Source of the DNA: Conoideocrella luteorostrata
Taxonomy: Eukaryota; Ascomycota; Sordariomycetes; Hypocreales; Clavicipitaceae
NCBI GenBank assembly: GCA_032433595.1
Contig: JASWJB010000051.1
Location: 62,001 to 126,000 of the forward strand
Length of the DNA: 64,000 nucleotides
Direction of reading: 5' to 3'
Under the pieces are notes generated by a model. That model did not search any database, was not told the DNA's origin, and saw only the letters and a list, made by a program, of their open reading frames with translations. Of the stretch, positions 44,113-55,629 are shown one piece after another. The translations under genes and the position numbers were made by a program. How positions within the stretch are numbered: position 1 is the first letter of the stretch; every line of letters starts with the position of its first letter.

Positions 44113-47100
44113 ATGTCGTATATTGCACCGGTGCATAAACCGACAAGTATTCGGCATGCTTTGCGCATCAGGTTTCTATCTCCAGATATAGAAGATCTAG
44201 TGGTCGCGTAAGTACAGTCCTGTCATATGCCTCAGCTATTATCATCGTATACACGCCAAGGGTTAATGTCCATCGCTAACCCCTTTTTTTTTTCCCCATG
44301 GTTCCAGGAAGGCTAATCGGCTGGAGATATGGCGCCTCATTGACGGTGGCATGACCTGCCTTCATACGAAGCTTATCTATGGGACCATCGCGATGCTTCA
44401 GCGTCTGCAACCCAAAGACTCCGACACCGACCTGCTCTTCATTGGCACAGACCGGCTGCAATACTTCAATGTTGCTTGGGATCCCGAAACCAACCAGCTG
44501 GACACGGTCGAGCAAGCCATTGAGGATACTGCTGAACGGTACATGAGACAGTCTCAAAGTCAAAATAAGTGCTTAGTAGATCCAACTGGCAAATTTATGG
44601 CTATGCACCTGTGGGAGGGCGTTCTCAATGTATTTCGATTGCCTACACGCAAAGGCATAACGACGAAACTAGTAGCCTTGGACCAAGTTCGCTTGACTGA
44701 GCTTTGGATGAAGGCCAGCACCTTCTTACAAAGCAGAACTGGCCATCCTCGAATCGCCTTTCTATACAAAACACAGCTCGATCAGGAAGAAGCCCGGATA
44801 GCCGTATACAGACTCACTAAAGATGATAAGGGGGGAGATGTTGCCAAGTTTGACCCTCATAAAGAGAGAGAGCTCGACCAAGTGATTCCTGATCCGTATG
44901 CCTCCATGCTCATTCCGGTTCCAGTCAATGAGGAAAAGCGATACCATGTTCGTAATAATGAAGGAGCAAAGGCACACTTGGGAGGACTTCTGGTTATTGG
45001 AGAGACTCTCTTGACGTACTTTGACAGTCTTACCTACTCAAGCGTTTCATCCACTCTGCAAGACCCCAAAATATACGTCGCGTGGGCGGAATATAACGGC
45101 ACCAACTATCTCCTTGCTGATGATTACGGCCGGCTAGACTTGCTAACAATTGAAACTTCTATCGAATCTACCGGGATTGTGGTCACAGGCATGGCTGTGT
45201 CGCCTTTGAAGTTTCCAGACCCAAACCAATTCACCTCACGCGCGTCATCTCTGGTGTACATGGGCGATGATAAGCTTTTCTTAGCATCTCATCATGGGGA
45301 CTCGCAATTACTTCAAATTGATGTCTCGGCTTACACAATGTCTTTGATCAAAAGTTTATCAAACAACGCGCCAATTTTGGACTTCGCAATCATGGATATG
45401 GGGAACAGAGAAGGCGACAGTCAGTCCGGAAACACCTTCTCTTCAGGCCAGGCCAGGCTCGTGGCAGGTTGCGGCGCTTATCATGACGGTAGCTTGCGAA
45501 GCATTCGTAGCGGTGTCGGACTTGAGGACGAAGGCATACTAGATGAGATCCAGGATACAAATGGTCTCTTTACCCTAAAATCCTATGGTGCAACACAGGT
45601 AGACACATTGGTGGTATCATCTATGGCGGACACTCGAATTTTCTCATTTGACTCTGAAGGTGGCATCGAGGAAGTCTACGAATTCCAAGGCATGACTCTC
45701 AGCAAAGAGACTTTGCTCGCCGCCAACACAACTGAAAGCCAAGTCCTTCAGATAACGCAGCGGTCTGCGGCCCTGTTAGACCCGGAGAGCGGCGTGGTAG
45801 TCAGTTCATGGGAGGCCCCTGACGGACAATTCATTACCGCTGCATCGGCAAATTTGAAATGGGCCCTTCTGTCCATTGACGGGTCATCACTTGTATCATT
45901 AAACTTACACAACAACTTGGCAGCTGTTTCTAGAGACACCGCATCTGAATCAGCCACAAGTCAGCCAGATCAGATCGCTTGTCTCCATGCTGCCAAGGAG
46001 TCTCCTGACACTGGCGTTGTTGGCTGGTGGAATTCAGGCACGATTTCCATTGTCGATCTGGCGACCTTGAAACCATTGCATGGCGAATCCCTCAGAAATA
46101 CCGAAGACAGTGCATCCGTGCCCCGAGATATTGCTCTCGTGCAACTTCATCCACCTTCAGTCTCGGGCCCCACTCTACTTGTTGCCCTGGAAGACGGCAA
46201 TGTCGTCAGCTTCAATGTGTCTACGACGGACTACGCACTATCCGCCCGCAAGACCGTTACTCTCGGAAGTAGCCCTGCTCGATTGCATATTCTTCCACAG
46301 AGTGACGGCACTTGCAACGTATTTGCCACGTCTGAACATGCCAGCCTCATTTATAGTGCTGAGGGCAGGATCGTATATTCAGCAACCACTGCAGAGGATG
46401 CGGCATACGTTGCACCGTTTGACTCTGAGGCTTTCCCGGATTCTGTTGTTCTTTCTACAGATAGTCATGTACGATTATGTCACGTTGACAAGGAGCGACT
46501 AACTCACGTCAAATCACTTCCTGTGAAGGAGACTGTGCGGCGGGTTGCGTATTCTCCGACTCTCAAAGCTTTTGGGCTTGGATGTATAAAGAAAGAGCTC
46601 CTTAACAATGAGGAAGTGATAACAAGCTCATTCAGGCTTGTTGATGAAATTATTTTCCAGGAGTTGGGAAAGCCGTTCATCCTCAGCGCATCTACAACAT
46701 TAGAAATGGTTGAAACCGTCATTCGCGCAGAGCTGCCAGATAGCACGGGAAATTTGGCGGAGCGTTTCCTAGTTGGCACTAGTTTCATCACTGAAGACGA
46801 TGTTGTCGATGACAACGACATCCGAGGTCGGATCTTGGTGCTCGGCGTTGACGAGGACCGCCAGGTGTATCAGATTGTTTCCCATAATCTCAAAGGCGCA
46901 TGTCGATGCCTTAAAATTCTCGGACATAACGTCGTGGCCGGTTTGTCAAAAACAGTAGTGGTCTACAATTATGCGGAGGAGACTACAGCGTCCGGCTCAT
47001 TGCATAAGGTGGCTGCCTATCGCCCAGCGTCTTTTCCGGTGGATCTAGATATCTCTGGCAACATGATTGGAGTGGTTGATTTGATGCAGTCTTTAACTTT

Positions 47101-47761
47101 GGTAGAATTTATTCCATCCCAAGATGGATCCCGCGCACAATTGGAAGAGAGGGCACGACACTATCAACAAGTTTGGGCAACATCAGTATGCCATCTGGAG
47201 GAGGAAAGATGGCTGGCGACGGACGCCCAAGGAAATATTTTGGTTTTAAATCGCAATGGTGAAGCACCTACAGAACAAGATCGCAGTAGGTTGGAGGTTA
47301 CGAGTGAGATGAATATTGGAGAGCAAATTAATCGAATTCGGAAGTTACACATTGCACACAATGAGAACGCCATTGTCTCTCCAAAGGCGTTCTTGGCTTC
47401 GGTAAGTCGATGGTTGCACTCTCTACAGACAAGCAGCTGTAATGTGCTGATATCATACCAGATTGAGGGTACATTGTACCTGTTTGGAGAGATTGCTCCC
47501 TCATATCTCGACTTACTTCTGACCTTGCAGACGAGATTGCAGGATTACATATACGCTCCTGGCAACATAAGTTTTGATCTTTGGCGCGCGTTCAGAAACC
47601 AAAGTCGCGATGCCGACAGCCCCTTCCGCTTTATAGATGGCGAGATGATAGAAAGATTTCTGGATTTAAATGAACGGGATCAAGAACTCGTTTGTGACGG
47701 GCTCGGGCCAAGTGTTGAAGACGTGAGAAATATGATTGAGGAGCTGAGAAGGATGCACTAA
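44113..47761 (+). CDS. DDB1: DNA damage-binding protein 1 homologue (DDB1)
   Basis: Exons 44113-44207, 44308-47401 and 47462-47761 give 1162 aa; animal DDB1 has about 1140. The start MSYIAPVHKPTSIRHALRIRFL and the following KANRLEIWRL, FIGTDRLQYF and VDPTGKFMAMHLWEGVLNVF are characteristic of DDB1 beta-propeller A. The C-terminal part (RKLHIAHNENAIVSPKAFLAS | IEGTLYLFGEIAPSYLDLLLTLQ... FIDGEMIERFLDLN) is the CPSF_A region. DDB1 is the adaptor linking CUL4 ubiquitin ligase to WD40 substrate receptors in DNA repair and chromatin control. The second intron (60 nt, GTAAGT...CCAG) is a multiple of three and free of stops, so its retention would insert 20 residues; homology shows that it is an intron. 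Confidence 0.92.
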
Positions 47762-48276
47762 CCACACCCATATTAACTGAATTAGACGTACAAATACAGA
47801 TGGAAACAAATGATTTATGACGAATATCGTGGCATTTGCTGTGAAAGAAATGACGGTCGTGGTGACAACCAAAAGTATCACTAAAGCTACGAAGAAAATG
47901 TTGATTGTGTCTTTGCAGGAAGTTATACATATTGTATTTATCGTGATATTATTCAATTTAGCACTGCGCGCTGGCTTATTGATATGCCATTAGGCTGTCG
48001 CAGGTCGCTTGTGAGTTTGGAGTCTTTCGATCCTAGTGTTGAAATACATATTCCGGGAGAGTCCGGACTGGATCCACAAAAACCACACTCATCCAATCAA
48101 CATCCACCAATTTCCGAGCTTAAAGCTGGTTGGTAGCCTCAGGCAGCTCTTTTTGCGGCCAAAACTTTCGGTAACCAAGTATCATCACAGCCGAATTGAA
48201 TACAAGGAGGAAAAGACCTCACACTCTCGCATCTCCCTCCGCTCTGTCGCCACGCACCGAGCCACCCCTCCTCACG
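47762..48276. other. Intergenic region upstream of the Rieske gene
   Basis: AT-rich 3' flank of DDB1 followed by the promoter and leader of the Rieske gene. No gene seen. Confidence 0.6.
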
Positions 48277-49280
48277 ATGGTGTCTCTCACTTCCGCATCC
48301 AGGCTATGCCTGCGCTCTGCTGCTAAGCCTGCCGCCCCTGCGGTGCGCGCCATCAGCACCACCGCTGTGCGATCGGACGGCGCGGCATCGTCCTACCAGA
48401 GCCCCTTCAAGATGGGATCCTCCAAGGGCACCTCGATCCCGGATTTCTCCAAGTACATGAGCCCCAACGCCGAGGGAAAGAACAAGCTCTTTTCTTACTT
48501 CATGGTCGGAACCATTGGTGCTTTGACTGCCGCTGGAGCCAAGAGCACCGTTCAGGGTACGTCTTAAGGGAGAAATGGTTGTTCGAGTTTCAGAAGAGCC
48601 AGGATAGCCATTGAAGCGTCTCTGGATGATGGGGACACGCACGACGACGTGGACATTGTTCAATGGATGATACTGATGCTTTTTGCTGCAGAATTCCTCG
48701 TCAACATGTCCGCTTCCGCCGATGTTTTGGCCATGGCCAAGGTCGAAGTTGACTTGAATGCCATTCCCGAGGGCAAGAACGTAAGTTCACACATACACAC
48801 CCGAATCACAATTTCAATTTAGACGTATCCTTACCTAATGTTCCGCATTTCAGGTCATCATCAAGTGGCGTGGCAAGCCTGTCTTTGTTCGACACCGAAC
48901 CCAGGACGAGATCGACGCTGCCAACAAGGTTAACGTGTCCAGCCTGCGAGACCCCCAATCCGATGACGACCGCGTTAAAAAGCCTGAGTGGCTTGTCATG
49001 TTGGGTACGGATCTCCCAAATGCAGCCCGGCAATCTCACCAATGGGCGACACTGCATCTGACCCCTTCCATTCTAAACCGTGCTAATATTTTCCCTAGGT
49101 GTCTGCACTCATCTTGGTTGTGTCCCTATCGGCGAGGCTGGTGACTTTGGCGGCTGGTTCTGCCCCTGCCACGGTTCCCACTACGATATCTCTGGCCGGA
49201 TAAGAAAGGGTCCTGCTCCCCTTAACCTCGAAATCCCCGAATACGACTTCCCCGAGGATGGCAAGCTGGTCGTTGGTTAG
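48277..49280 (+). CDS. RIP1: Rieske iron-sulfur subunit of cytochrome bc1 complex
   Basis: Exons 48277-48556, 48692-48780, 48854-49004 and 49099-49280 give 233 aa. An Arg/Ser/Ala-rich presequence ([26 protein letters not shown]) directs mitochondrial import. One transmembrane helix follows ([19 protein letters not shown]), then the hinge [19 protein letters not shown]. The 2Fe-2S cluster boxes are CTHLGC (Cys176, His178; Cys181) and CPCHGS (Cys195, His198; Cys197): two Cys and two His ligands, and the two remaining Cys form the disulfide. The protein carries electrons from ubiquinol to cytochrome c1 in complex III. Length and intron phases are fully consistent with fungal orthologues. Confidence 0.96.
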
Positions 49281-49852
49281 ATGGATAACTTGGTGTATGA
49301 GTAGTGGTTAGTCTCGGAGCGATCAACAAATAGAAGTTCTTATTGTGTAAAGGGGCGATTTAGGAGATTGGGGAGGCAGGGGAAAGAATAAAAGAAACGG
49401 CCAGATGGATGGTGGGAAAATCAGCCCGTGTCCTTGTTTGGCGCCGCCCACTCCTGTTTTCTTAGACGTGAGCTACGGGCTTTGTATAAAAATACAACGT
49501 ACTACGAAATTATGTTCTTTTGTCTCACAATTACTTTTGATACATGAACGGCGTGTTATTGACATCGGGTTTCAGTAAAGCGGTAGTAGTTGTAAATGTT
49601 GAGAGCTGCAACCCATTCCACTCAAGATAATGCAGTTCTCTTGCACCCTCTTGCACCATCTTGCATGTGACATCTCGACGTCGCATTAAATTACATAGAT
49701 AGCAAAGCAGTGTAGGCGGAAAGTAGTTAACAAATACGGGAAATTTCGGAACATGCCCTTCAGGTACAATTGTTCGAAAGTCTATGTAAAACGGACACGT
49801 AATTACAACCAAATAATTGCTTTTCCTTTATGTTTTCCCAAGACTTGTTCCT
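49281..49852. other. Intergenic region between converging genes
   Basis: 3' flanks of the Rieske (+) and CCT1 (-) genes. A short direct repeat (CTCTTGCACC) occurs at about 49641-49661. No gene seen. Confidence 0.6.
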
Positions 49853-51683
49853 CTAGTGACCATGGCCGTCGTCCTCTTTCTGCTCCGGATCCAACTTGAT
49901 GAGAGTATCAATTCTCATGATGCTGATGCAAGCCTCAACGGCACTCTTCAGCTGGCGGACTTTGCTCATGCTGGGCTCCAAAACTCCCAACTTGAGCTCG
50001 TCTACCACCTTGCCCCGCATCAAGTCCAGGCCGTAGTTCTTGTAGCCCTTCTTTCTTGCGATGGTCTTTTCGTCTTCGCTACCATCGCCCTCTTGGATGC
50101 GTTGTGACAGAGCGTGCCGTGATCGTAGTTGAGCGACGAGCTCAGCACCGTCCTTGGCGGCGTTGACAGCTAGAGTCTTGGGAATGACCAGTAGAGACTG
50201 GGCGAATTCACCAATGGCGAGCTGTTCACGAGATCCGACAGTACCAGCAAATTCTTCCAGGTAGATATGGAGGGCAGTCTCAACGGCACCACCTCCAGGG
50301 ACGATGCTACCGCTTTCCAACGTTCGCTTGACAGCACAGAGCGAGTCGTGGACTGAGCGCTCCATCTCATCCAGCGAGTACTCGTGGGGACCGCGCAAAA
50401 TGATGGATGCAGATGAGTGGGCCTTGGTTCCCTTGACAAGAATGCATTCATCATCGGAAATGCGCTCTTGGCTCACTGACTCGGCATGACCAAGATATGA
50501 GGGCTCGAACTTTTCGTCACCATTCAAGTCAGAGAGAGTACTCAACAAAGTCCCGCCAGTAGCTCGGGCAATTCGTCGCAGGTCTTCCTTCTTACAGCGT
50601 CTGGCACCCATGGCACCACGCTCAACAAACATCTTCAGTACTAAATCGTCAATTCCTTTGGTAGTCAGCACGACGTTTGCTCCAGCTTTGAGAATCAGTT
50701 CGACCCGCTCGAGAACCATGCCGGACTCTCTAGCACGAATCTCCTCCAATTGTTGGGGATCATCGACTGTGATCTGAACGCCCATCTTCATTCTCTCCTT
50801 TTGCAGGTTCATATCAAGCAGGGCAATCTTGGCGTCCTGGATGTGGGTAGGCATGGCCTGAGAAGCAACAGTGCAATTCAAGGCATAGCCCTTGATCAAG
50901 AGAGACTCAAGAACGCTCTTGCCGTGGGCTTTAAGAATGTTGACTGCCTTGACGGGGTACTTGCTCTCATTTCGGTTGTTGGTGGTCTTAACAGCTTGCA
51001 TAGCATCGACCACCATGTTGGAGAAAAATTCGGAGTCGGCTCCAATAATCTTGCTGGACATGGACGTCTTGGCAATGTTGATGAGAGACTCGCGGCCGAG
51101 GTCCTCAACTTTGATGCTGACATTCTCGTTGAGATACTTGACAGCTTCTCGGAGGGCTAATCGATAGCCGGTAATGATTGTGGTGGGGTGGATGCGGTTC
51201 TTCATAAGTTCATTTCCCCTTCGCAGCAGCTCGGCGGCGATGAGAACGACCGAAGTCGTGCCATCACCGACTTCTTTATCTTGCTGTTGTGCCAAATCGA
51301 CGAGGATCTTGCCCGCGGGGTCTTCGACATCGAGAAGGCTCAGAATGGTGGCGCCGTCGTTGGTCACTGTAACATCCTGTTGCTGTGTGAGGAGCCGACT
51401 CTGTAACGGGTAATATTATACTGAAGGTGCAGGGATGACGCTTACACCAATGTCGTCCACCATCATCTTATCCAGTCCACTGGGGCCGAATGAGCTCTTG
51501 ACAACATTTGCGATTGCCTGGGTCGCGAGGACTGAATTGAAGATTAGCATGGAACATGATCGGCCATTTGATGACCCCGCCGGCGAGAGACATACCATTC
51601 TGGTCACGAATGTCGGACCCTGAGATCTTCTGACCGCCCAAGAAAAGGGTACCGTTCCGTGGTTGCTCGAACATAGACGCCAT
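49853..51683 (-). CDS. CCT1: Chaperonin CCT/TRiC subunit alpha
   Basis: Exons 51683-51596, 51531-51446 and 51376-49853 give 565 aa. The N-terminus [18 protein letters not shown] and ...[50 protein letters not shown] fit TCP-1 alpha. GDGTTS (residues 95-100) is the ATP-hydrolysis motif, and VASQAMP and PGGGAVE belong to the intermediate/equatorial parts. The highly conserved alpha-type segment [20 protein letters not shown] is present. CCT is the cytosolic ring chaperonin that folds actin and tubulin. The gene is divergent from prolyl-tRNA synthetase and shares about 800 bp of upstream DNA with it. Confidence 0.95.
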
Positions 51684-51945
51684 GGCTGTGGCAGTCCGAA
51701 ATGTCGGGCAATGTAGTATGGTCTGGTAAGCTGGCTGTGTGTCGTGATCGCCGTCGGAATTTCTGCGTGCAGGTTGTGGTTCAGAATCGCCGCCAGCTGC
51801 GAAAGCTCCAGTCGCCAATCTGCTTGCTCCGCCAATCTGCCCCTCGAACTTTTTGCCGGAAGTTTGGATTCTTCCAGTTCCGTAGACGCGCTGCACTAGT
51901 GGCCTGCAGACAGTGCTGCCTGCCTGGCTGTGTGTGTGCCTACCT

Positions 51946-52027
51946 GCAGGTGTGTGGCATAAACTTTTTAACAACTGCTAGCGTAAGAGATACGGGAACG
52001 TAGCAAAAACTTTATGCCTCTCACTGT
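51946..52027. mobile_element. Very short inverted-repeat element (MITE-like)
   Basis: The right end reads GCAAAAACTTTATGCCTCTCACTG-TA (52003-52027), almost identical to the right end at 28020-28046. The inverted left arm GGCATAAACTTTTT (51956-51969) differs by one base; the outermost left bases are degraded. Confidence 0.55.
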
Positions 52028-52093
52028 AAGTACTAGTCAGTAGCGTGGCATCCGCACAGGCCTGTGGCAGCCGTGACCTCATGCTGGCTCTGT

Positions 52094-52111
52094 CTACTCC
52101 GTACTCCGTAG
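52094..52111. repeat. Tandem TACTCCGTA motif
   Basis: CTACTCCGTACTCCGTAG, identical to 574-591. Confidence 0.85.
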
Positions 52112-52487
52112 ACTGACCAACTTAGACAGACCGGGCAAAGCTTGGAACCCTGATTGGGCTGCGCGTCCGTGGCCTAAAATTTTACCCTTGTGCCCCTCCT
52201 TCAGGAAAGGAAGGACCGCGGGGCACACTTGCCACAGCGACACCGACACCGACACTGCACCGACAATGGAGGAGTCATCTGGGGCTCTTATCTTTTCACT
52301 CCTCCCTTCTTTTGACAAGCATCACCAGTCAGAAGCAGCGTCTGTTGAGTCACGCGTGCGCTTTCTTTAGTACTTAAGCCGCTTAAGCATTGTGTCGGCT
52401 CAATTCAATTGGAATTTTTTAATCCCTTTTCTTCATTGGAAGCACTCAACTCGCATAACTCACAAGTTATCAATTGAGCCCCGAAAT

Positions 52488-54228
52488 ATGGAACCCGCAG
52501 TCGAGCAGTCGAAAAGCGCCTTGAAGAAGGCCGAAAAGCAGGCCAAACTTGCTGCTGACAAGGCTGAGAAGGCCGCTAGGAAGGCCTCCCTTCCTGTCGT
52601 CGGAGGCAAAAAGGCGGACGAAATTATCGGAATTACAAATTCTAAAGCTGAGAACTTCTCAGCATGGTATCAAGAGGTGGTTCTTAAGGCCGAAATGGTC
52701 GAATACTACCAAGAAATCTCCGGTTTTTTTGTCCTACGTCCCCTGTCTATGCACATATGGAACACCATTCGTAAATGGTTCCAGGGTCATATCGAAGAGA
52801 TGGGTGTGGAGGAAACCAGCTTTCCTATGTTTTTATCCAAGACCTCGTTGGATAAGGAGAAGGACCATGTGGAAGGTTTCGCTCCCGAGCTTGCTTGGGT
52901 CGAGAGAGCGTACGTTCACTATTTCATGACTCATAATTTTTTCGACCAGCGTTCGGTGACTAACTTTATGCCTTTCTAGTGGCGACAAGAAGTTGGAAAT
53001 TCCTGTTGCTATTCGTCCCACGTCCGAAGCAGTCATGTACCCTTACTACTCCAAGTGGATTCGCAGCCACCGAGACCTCCCTCTCCGATTGAATCAGTGG
53101 AACTCTGTTGTGCGCTGGGAAGCCAAGCAGACTACTCCCTTCCTTCGAACTCGAGAGTTCCTATGGCAAGAAGGTCATACCGCCCACTTGACTGAAGAGT
53201 TGGCAGGTAAGGAGGTTTTGGAGATTTTGGAGCTCTATGCTGGTGTGTATGAGCAGCTTCTCGCTGTTCCTGTCGTCCGGGGAACGAAGACGGAGAACGA
53301 GAAGTTCGCCGGAGGTTACTATACTACCACAGTCGAAGGATATATCCCTTCCAATGGTCGAGGCATTCAGGGAGCTACGTCTCACGCTTTGGGGCAGAAC
53401 TTCAGTAAAATGTTCCAAATCACAGTGGAAGATCCTCAAAACAAAGGCCAACAGTTGAACGTCTGGCAAAACTCGTGGGGTCTTTCCACTCGTGTCATTG
53501 GTGTCATGGTCATGGTGCACGGCGATAACAAGGGACTTGTCCTCCCTCCCCGTGTTGCCCAGCTTCAAGCCATCCTTGTGCCGGTCGGAATCAACAAGAG
53601 TACCACCCCTGAAGACAGAAAGAAGCACGAAGATCAAATGGATGAGATGCGCGTTACACTGAAGAAAGTTGGGGTTCGTGCTGATTCGGATTGGAGAGAG
53701 GGATATACCCCCGCGTGGAAGTTCAACGATTGGGAGATGAAAGGTGTTCCATTGCGTCTTGAATTTGGCCCCAAAGATGCCGCAAAAGAAGTTGTCTCAT
53801 ATGCTCGACGTGACACGGGCGAGAAGGGAACTATTCCCATTGCAGATATTGCCACCAAAATTCCCGAGCTGCTGGATACCATCCAAGCCGATATGTACAA
53901 GAAGGCTGAAAGTTCCTTCAGAGAGCACCGCAAACAGATTACCAATTGGGACGATGTCCTTCCTGCTCTCGACGGGAAGAATGTTGTGCTGATTCCTTTC
54001 TGTCTTGATGGCAAATGCGAGGACCGTATCAAGGAGTTGACTACCCGGGCTGATGATAACCGGGACGTTCCGGAGAACCAGAAACTTCCCTCTATGGGCA
54101 TGAAGAGTCTGTGCATTCCATTCGAGCAGCCTACAGGAAACGAGCTAGTTCCCGGTGAAACAGCCTGTTTGAATCCTGAATGCGCAGGCAAGGCGCAGAA
54201 ATGGGTCATGTTTGGCAGAAGCTACTGA
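52488..54228 (+). CDS. Prolyl-tRNA synthetase, eukaryotic/archaeal type
   Basis: Exons 52488-52909 and 52980-54228 give 556 aa. The N-terminal 40 residues are Lys/Ala-rich (KKAEKQAKLAADKAEKAARK). The class II core follows: AENFSAWYQEVVLKAEMVEYY, RPTSEAVMYPYYSKWI (proline-binding TSE), motif 2 VRWEAKQTTPFLRTREFLWQEGHTAH and motif 3 GLVLPPRVAQLQ. An anticodon-binding domain and a C-terminal Zn-binding domain close the protein; CLDGKCEDRI and ACLNPECAGKAQKW supply Cys ligands, and the chain ends in GRSY as usual. It lacks an N-terminal YbaK-like editing domain, which the longer S. cerevisiae enzyme has. It charges tRNA-Pro in the cytosol. Start by the ATG at 52488, which precedes the conserved part at family-typical distance. 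Confidence 0.93.
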
Positions 54229-54468
54229 GTGAGGAATGGAAGGGACATTTTCGGGCGCTCGGAGTAGTTGTGTAGCATTAGAGATCGCATATTCGGGGAG
54301 CCAAAGGAGAAGGAAGCTTTGTGGATATTCGTCTCGTTTCCAATGGCTCAGTCAGCGATATTTACACATAGGACGGAGTAGATGAATGAAATTTATGATT
54401 ACAACCATCTCATTCGACTGTCTTTCACGACGGCGGTTTATGGTGCGCTTGCGAGATAGTACATCCAT

Positions 54469-55629
54469 TTAACACCACTCAAATCTTTGGTTGTCAACCC
54501 ATTCTACTTCAGATACTGGTCCTTCGCCAAACCATCTAAGACTGGTAATGTTCGATTTTTGCCGAACAATAAAGTCGGCTTGAAGATCGACCAAATTATT
54601 CACCAGCGTCTTTGTTCGGTCATCTGGGTTCCACATATTTATCTTGGGACAGAACCACTCGTGGGCGTTGTTATGCACAACGCCCATAATTGACCGAAAC
54701 GCTTTGGTCAGCTCTTCGTTCGAGATCTTGTCATCCTCAAGTGCAAAGTGGAGAATATGCATTACATTTTCTTCGAGCTTATCCTTGCCTCCGTACACAT
54801 CACATGACCACAACATCCAGATCCGAGAATTTGGCAAGCCAGGTGGTGTGTATATGGCACCATGAACAGTGGGAGTCCTGCCCAGAAGATGGCTGGTTAG
54901 GCAGCGCGCTCTCGCGAGATGCCACTCATAGGTAGCAAAGTCCGGAAGAATAGCAACTCGGACCTTGTGCGGCCCGATAGGCGGTGTGGCAATTTTCTTC
55001 CGCATTGTTTGTTCATCCAATTCGGCCACGGTTTGCAAATTATCATCCGTAATAAGCGTAAGACGATTATCAAGATCCGTCCGGAACGGCTTCGTAGCAA
55101 AACTCAAATGAGTACTTGGAAAAGGCATCCATTGCTGCTGGGCGTAGAAGTTGCGGCCGATATCGGAAAAGAGGACAGAGAATTCAGCACTGCCCGCTTC
55201 TCCGGACTGCCATGCAGACAGGGTCTCTCCGAGAAGGGATAGCATTTTGGCTGCATAGCCCTGACGTCGATGCTCTTCGGGTGTGAATACACTGGCTACG
55301 CCGTAGGCAATTACGTCGCGAACCAAACCATCCGTGCCCCGTACGATAGCTCTTTTGCGATAAGTCTCGAGAGAGGAAAATATTGTTCGGTTAGTCGTGG
55401 TGTTGGTTTCACCATCATGATTATTATTGGTATCGGTAAGAATCCAGGTTGTCAGGCCACCATTCTTGGTGAGCCGATACGTGAGAAGCTTCGATTCTCG
55501 GGTGATGTAAGATTGTTGCGTATGTTGCGGCCCCCAGAACGGCTGGTGCCGTGTCCACGTGTAGACAGACTCATCCGGCGTAGCCTTGGCTATGGTGAAG
55601 GGCGAAGATGATTTATTGGGTAGATCCAT
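54469..55629 (-). CDS. GNAT-fold acetyltransferase, LYC1-like
   Basis: Single exon, 386 aa from ATG 55629 (MDLPNKSSSPFTIAKATPDE). The N-terminal half has a GNAT core: the acetyl-CoA loop region GVASVFTPEEHRRQGYAAKMLSLL and then SVLFSDIGRNFYAQQQWMPFPSTH. A longer C-terminal domain includes LPNSRIWMLWSCDVYG and ends VEWVDNQRFEWC. This two-part layout matches fungal proteins related to Yarrowia lysine N6-acetyltransferase Lyc1, which starts lysine breakdown. Substrate specificity is inferred, not proven. It converges with the prolyl-tRNA synthetase gene, 240 bp between the ends. Confidence 0.82.
   Translation of the reverse strand: MDLPNKSSSPFTIAKATPDESVYTWTRHQPFWGPQHTQQSYITRESKLLTYRLTKNGGLTTWILTDTNNNHDGETNTTTNRTIFSSLETYRKRAIVRGTDGLVRDVIAYGVASVFTPEEHRRQGYAAKMLSLLGETLSAWQSGEAGSAEFSVLFSDIGRNFYAQQQWMPFPSTHLSFATKPFRTDLDNRLTLITDDNLQTVAELDEQTMRKKIATPPIGPHKVRVAILPDFATYEWHLARARCLTSHLLGRTPTVHGAIYTPPGLPNSRIWMLWSCDVYGGKDKLEENVMHILHFALEDDKISNEELTKAFRSIMGVVHNNAHEWFCPKINMWNPDDRTKTLVNNLVDLQADFIVRQKSNITSLRWFGEGPVSEVEWVDNQRFEWC

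Larger units (their letters stand above)
51684..52487. promoter_or_regulatory. Shared divergent upstream region of CCT1 and prolyl-tRNA synthetase
   Basis: About 800 bp between the two start codons. It holds an inverted-repeat element (51946-52027), a tandem TACTCCGTA motif (52094-52111) and a CACCGACA repeat (52232-52261). No TATA box is assigned. Confidence 0.5.

Noticed and set aside
50750..51160. 136-codon plus-strand frame
   Set aside because: Antisense shadow of the CCT1 coding exon.
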